Shown here: positions 61,085 through 64,000 of the stretch, one piece after another | Numbering within the stretch: the first letter of the stretch is position 1 | How the letters are laid out: each line of letters opens with the position of its first letter | NCBI GenBank assembly: GCA_044371005.1 | Contig: JBILUL010000006.1 | Span: forward strand, 9,938 to 73,937 | Length of the DNA: 64,000 bases | Direction: 5' to 3' | DNA from: UBA2402 sp044371005 | GTDB lineage: Bacteria > Planctomycetota > Phycisphaerae > Phycisphaerales > UBA1924 | Program-made: the position numbers and the translations under genes | The notes under the pieces: generated by a model | The model's database searches: none | Told to the model about the DNA's origin: nothing | The model's input: the letters and a program-made list of their open reading frames with translations, nothing else

Positions 61085-62056
61085 ATGTGCTTCGCCAAGC
61101 ACCTCGTTCGTTACGGCGTGATCGCCGGTCTTGTGGGTGGCACCGCGGCGCTGGTCGCCGGCCCCGAGCGACTGGGCGCTCTGTTCACCCAGACCCGCAA
61201 CTCGATCAACTCGGTCATCGACCGAAACATCGATGACCCCATCGCACTGCGGGTGCAGATGAAGCAGCTGGAGGGTGAATACCCCCAGCGCATCAGCGAG
61301 GTCCGAGGCGACCTTGCCGAGCTTCGCGAGCAGATCTCGCAGCTCAAGCGTGAACAGGCAGTCTCGGAGCGAGTCGTCTCGCTCGCCAGTTCCGACTTCG
61401 AGCAGATGCAGAACCTGCTCGCCAAGGCCCAGTCGACCCAGGAGACCATCAGCCTGGCCAGCGACACGGGCGAGCGTCAGCCCCACGTGATCCGCGTCGT
61501 CTTCAACGGCGAATCGCTTGATCTCAAGCAGGCTTTCTCGAAAGCCAACAAGATCCAGCAGATCCGCGGAGCCTACAGCACCCGGATGACCGAGATCGAT
61601 CGCGATCTTGGCTACCTGGCTCAGCAGGAAACCCGCCTGACGCAGCTGGCCGAACAGCTCGATACCGAGCACCAGGAGTTCCAGGCCCAGATGTGGCAGA
61701 TGGATCGTCAGGTCGATTCGATCGCCCGCAACGAGCGTCTGATCGGCATGATGGAGAAGCGTCAGCGGACACTGGATGAACAGGGCCGCTACAGCGCCAA
61801 CAGCCTCGAGCAGCTCTCCTCTCGCTTCGCGGACATCCGCGCCAAGCAGGAGTCCAAGCTCGAAATGCTCGGCCAGTCGTCCAACGCGATCAACTACGAG
61901 GATCGCGCCAAGTTCGATCTGGATGCACGCAACAGCTACGGAAGCGTGAGCCCCGCACCTGTCCGCCCCAGCCAGAACGTGATCGAGATCACGCCCGATG
62001 CCCCCGTGGGCCCGGTCGCGCCGGCCTCGGTCAAGCCCATCGCGATGCGTCACTAA
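61085..62056 (+). CDS. Coiled-coil protein with N-terminal membrane segment
   Basis: This 323-residue protein starts with a short hydrophobic segment (YGVIAGLVGGTAALVAG), then is almost entirely helical with long heptads: QMKQLEGEYPQRISEVRGD, LAELREQISQLKREQAV, and TRLTQLAEQLDTEHQEFQ. A less regular strand region (HVIRVVFNGESLDL) is around residue 140. The tail is Pro-rich (SPAPVRPSQ). The start is chosen because GGAGG lies 9 nt upstream. No family is recognised; an envelope or scaffold role is plausible. Confidence 0.75.
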   Translation: MCFAKHLVRYGVIAGLVGGTAALVAGPERLGALFTQTRNSINSVIDRNIDDPIALRVQMKQLEGEYPQRISEVRGDLAELREQISQLKREQAVSERVVSLASSDFEQMQNLLAKAQSTQETISLASDTGERQPHVIRVVFNGESLDLKQAFSKANKIQQIRGAYSTRMTEIDRDLGYLAQQETRLTQLAEQLDTEHQEFQAQMWQMDRQVDSIARNERLIGMMEKRQRTLDEQGRYSANSLEQLSSRFADIRAKQESKLEMLGQSSNAINYEDRAKFDLDARNSYGSVSPAPVRPSQNVIEITPDAPVGPVAPASVKPIAMRH

Positions 62057-62142
62057 GCTCGCCGCGGCAAGCCGGACCGGCTTTCCCTACAGGGAGCCCG
62101 AACCCGCCGCGGTGATCAGAAGTGACTCCCGATCGCATCCAC

Positions 62143-62180
62143 AGAACCCGCACATCACTGATGTGCGGGTTCTTCTTTTT
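62143..62180 (+). terminator. Strong intrinsic terminator
   Basis: A 14-bp stem AGAACCCGCACATC/GATGTGCGGGTTCT with an ACT loop is followed by TCTTTTT. It ends the coiled-coil transcript, 86 nt past its stop. Confidence 0.94.
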
Positions 62181-62284
62181 CCATGGTGCGCTCCAAGCGA
62201 GAATGGCAAGGCAAACGCATCGTGCCAGGCTTCACGTATTTCCCCCATCACATTCCACTCCAGGTTCACGTGGTTTCGTGCCTT

Positions 62285-62363
62285 GCATCCTGACCATCCT
62301 GTCAATCCATGTTCCATTTCCGAAAGAGGAAGTCAACATGGATAGACAGGATGGACAGGATGA
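62285..62363. repeat. Palindromic intergenic repeat with 29-nt arms, copy 2
   Basis: Arms 62285-62313 and 62335-62363 are inverted and match at 26 of 29 positions. The right arm's reverse complement equals the left arm of copy 1 at 21.9 kb exactly. The loop holds TTCC/GGAA. It lies in a 620-bp gap between the coiled-coil gene and the convergent transporter gene; nothing else recognisable is in the rest of that gap apart from the two terminator-like hairpins annotated separately. Confidence 0.85.
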
Positions 62364-62581
62364 GACAAGATGCAGGGCAACAACGCATGCTCCATGTGCT
62401 CTGCGCCTCCTGTGTACACCTTTGAGCGGCTGCCAGGGATGAGTGAGAGGGCGGATTCAGTTTCAAGTGCGCCATGCACCCCAATCGAGCACTGATCACC
62501 CGGTCCCATGATGTTCCAGATCTCTACGCCCTGATGCTCTGAACTCTGAAATGTGACTTTCGTTCTGCCTGCCCGGCCTCA

Positions 62582-62621
62582 AACTCAGCCGCTCCACTCT
62601 CATATGGAAGCGGCCTGAGTT
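62582..62621 (-). other. Imperfect hairpin downstream of the MFS gene
   Basis: AACTCA-GCCGCT pairs with AGCGGC-C-TGAGTT through 12 pairs with one bulged base and a loop of about 15 nt. It begins 58 nt past the transporter stop, but no clear T-run follows. It may be a weak or Rho-assisted terminator. Confidence 0.35.
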
Positions 62622-62678
62622 GGATCATGCATTTGCCCCGGCACGAATCGGGAGCCAGGTGGCCTTGCTGAACGGGCA

Positions 62679-64000
62679 TCAATCCCGCCGCGGCCGGTGA
62701 ATCTCGCCGGTGATTCCTCGCCAGATTCCAGGGTGGCGCACGAAGCCCGGCTCGCCTTCGGTGAGGCCATCAACCTCGGGGGTGCGCCAGATCAGCATGA
62801 CGATTCCAGCGCAGGCCATGATCACACCGGTCAGGGCCAGACCGATGCGGATGCCGACGATGTCGCCCGCCACCTCGGCGATGCTCCCCTGGATCCAGTC
62901 AACGAGCAGGGGCGAGAAGGCCATCACGCCGTAGACGGCGGTGTTGCAGACGGCCATGGCGCGGCCTCGCATCGCATCGGGTACGAGCATTTGCATCGCC
63001 GCGAAGGTGGAGTTGAAGCTGATGAGCCACCCGGCCCCCACCACGACCAGACACGGAATGCCGATCCACGGATTGGCCCCGGAGCCAAACCCGGCGATGG
63101 CAATACCCGTGGCGAGGATGGCCAGCGGAATCAGGTGATGCTTGGGGTACCACTTGGGAATGGCCCGCATGAGGAACGCGCCGATGACCGCGCCCACGCC
63201 CATGAAGGCCAGGAGCGCGCCGTACCCGTACTCCTTCTGCTTCTCACTCCAGTCGCGCGTGAAGTAGACCACGCTGATGTAGAGAGGCAGCATGCGCTGG
63301 AGGGGCGAGGCCAGGAATCCGAACACGGTCATCGCGAAGAACGCGGCACGCGGCCCCGTTCCTGCCAGCGTGAAGCGAAGGCCGTCACGAGTCTCCTTCC
63401 AGACCGAATCGTGCATGTTCCGAGCCGGAGCCGGGCTGTCGGGCGTCGTGCTGACGGCGAACATCACGCCCAGAAAGCTCAGCGTGTTGATGGCAAAGAG
63501 CCAGGCCGGGCTTGTCGTTGCAAGCATCGCGCCCCCCAATGCAGGGCCGATGACACGTGCGATGTTGAACTGCAGCCCGTTGAGCACAATCGCGTCGGTG
63601 AGTTCCTCACGAGGCACCAGCCGCGGCGTCAGCACTTGCCACGCAGGCACATTGAAGGCCATCGTGATGCCCATCAAGACGCTCAGAAACAGAATCAGGT
63701 TGATCGAAAGCAGATTCATGGCGGCGAGCACGGTCAGTGCCAGCGCGATGACCATCATCGCCCCCTGCGACACAATCAGCAGTTTCTTGCGATTGACCCG
63801 GTCCGCCACCACCCCGCCCGCGACCCCAAAGAGCATCATGGGCGCCAGCTGCGCGACGGCGTGCATGCTGAGATAGAAGCCGGCATCTTCCTTGCCCGCC
63901 AGCACATTGATCGACCAGGAGACGCCAACAAACTCCATCCACGCGCCGACACTGCTGCCAAACGCGCCGAACCAGACATTGCGGAAGTGCCGATGCCGGA
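62679..64000 (-). CDS. MFS transporter, enterobactin-exporter-like (5' end outside window)
   Basis: About 440 residues of a major facilitator protein are present. The frame stays open to the right edge, so the N-terminus is missing; the visible part includes FGAFGSSVGAWMEFVGVSW from helix 1. Later hydrophobic segments include LFLSVLMGITMAFNVP, IPLAILATGIAIAGFGSG and a loop AGGVVADRVNRKKL, the MFS A motif between helices 2 and 3. The pattern resembles EntS-like exporters of the drug/siderophore group (MFS_3). The substrate is not determined. Confidence 0.88.
   Translation of the reverse strand, partial: RHRHFRNVWFGAFGSSVGAWMEFVGVSWSINVLAGKEDAGFYLSMHAVAQLAPMMLFGVAGGVVADRVNRKKLLIVSQGAMMVIALALTVLAAMNLLSINLILFLSVLMGITMAFNVPAWQVLTPRLVPREELTDAIVLNGLQFNIARVIGPALGGAMLATTSPAWLFAINTLSFLGVMFAVSTTPDSPAPARNMHDSVWKETRDGLRFTLAGTGPRAAFFAMTVFGFLASPLQRMLPLYISVVYFTRDWSEKQKEYGYGALLAFMGVGAVIGAFLMRAIPKWYPKHHLIPLAILATGIAIAGFGSGANPWIGIPCLVVVGAGWLISFNSTFAAMQMLVPDAMRGRAMAVCNTAVYGVMAFSPLLVDWIQGSIAEVAGDIVGIRIGLALTGVIMACAGIVMLIWRTPEVDGLTEGEPGFVRHPGIWRGITGEIHRPRRD

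Noticed and set aside
1..64000. Frequent CCGCGG motifs as a possible chromosome-orienting signal
   Set aside because: The hexamer arises from Ala/Gly/Arg codons in a GC-rich genome, and no strand skew can be shown by eye.

Overview
The window is GC-rich bacterial chromosome, densely coded on both strands, and most likely comes from a planctomycete of the Phycisphaerae/Phycisphaerales group. The evidence is the mix of four secreted proteins with the same calcium-loop tail ending in Gly-Cys ('GC-type dockerin' tails), two sigma factor plus Ser/Thr kinase gene pairs, a planctomycete-style prepilin, two membrane proteins with CxxC...CPECG zinc-ribbon starts, and a cobalamin-type ribonucleotide reductase. 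The assignment is an inference from gene content. No rRNA genes, CRISPR array, intact prophage or complete insertion sequence were seen.

Layout. 0-8.3 kb: the 5' part of smc, a FlgI-domain lipoprotein, dcd and nrdJ. 8.3-8.8 kb: a non-coding stretch with a 20-bp long-range inverted repeat that ends in a strong terminator. 8.9-18.2 kb: an accessory-looking stretch with three exported GC-dockerin proteins, an orphan half-dockerin, an aldehyde dehydrogenase/SDR/DMT-transporter operon, a small hypothetical gene, a three-hairpin repeat and an integrase remnant next to tRNA-Ala. 18.5-25.5 kb: sppA, a penicillin-binding-protein-like hydrolase, a small metallopeptidase, two zinc-ribbon membrane proteins and fumarylacetoacetase. 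25.7-32.2 kb: a second three-hairpin repeat, a sigma-kinase pair, a FIST protein and a secreted SH3-like protein. 32.5-40.3 kb: a TolC-like lipoprotein, Sua5, a DinB protein with a histone-H1-like tail, prolyl-tRNA synthetase, an esterase and superoxide dismutase. 40.3-41.5 kb: about 1.1 kb with no recognisable gene. 41.5-50.4 kb: a sigma-70 factor, ftsK, a GC-dockerin zinc protease, a DUF3841 protein and a prepilin-like protein. 50.7-64 kb: a cysteine desulfurase-like enzyme, gcvT, panC with a PilZ-like partner, a divergent CTP synthase, a membrane kinase with its sigma factor, a coiled-coil protein and the 3' part of an MFS transporter gene.

How the genes fit together. Housekeeping functions dominate: chromosome segregation (Smc, FtsK), nucleotide supply (Dcd, NrdJ, PyrG), tRNA and translation (ProS, Sua5, tRNA-Ala), cofactors and one-carbon metabolism (PanC, GcvT, the desulfurase) and oxidative defence (Sod). 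Aromatic amino acid breakdown is suggested by fumarylacetoacetase and the ALDH8-like operon. Signalling is represented by two sigma-kinase operons. The exported GC-dockerin proteins look like a shared surface or export class whose partner is not in this window.

The observations most worth following up are the Gly-Cys-terminated tails, two multi-copy intergenic hairpin repeats, the long-range-paired region after nrdJ, the low-complexity insertion in the Smc head, the divergent CTP synthase, the FlgI-plus-repeat lipoprotein and the histone-tailed DinB protein. Functions were assigned by reading translated sequence and motifs; no database search was run.
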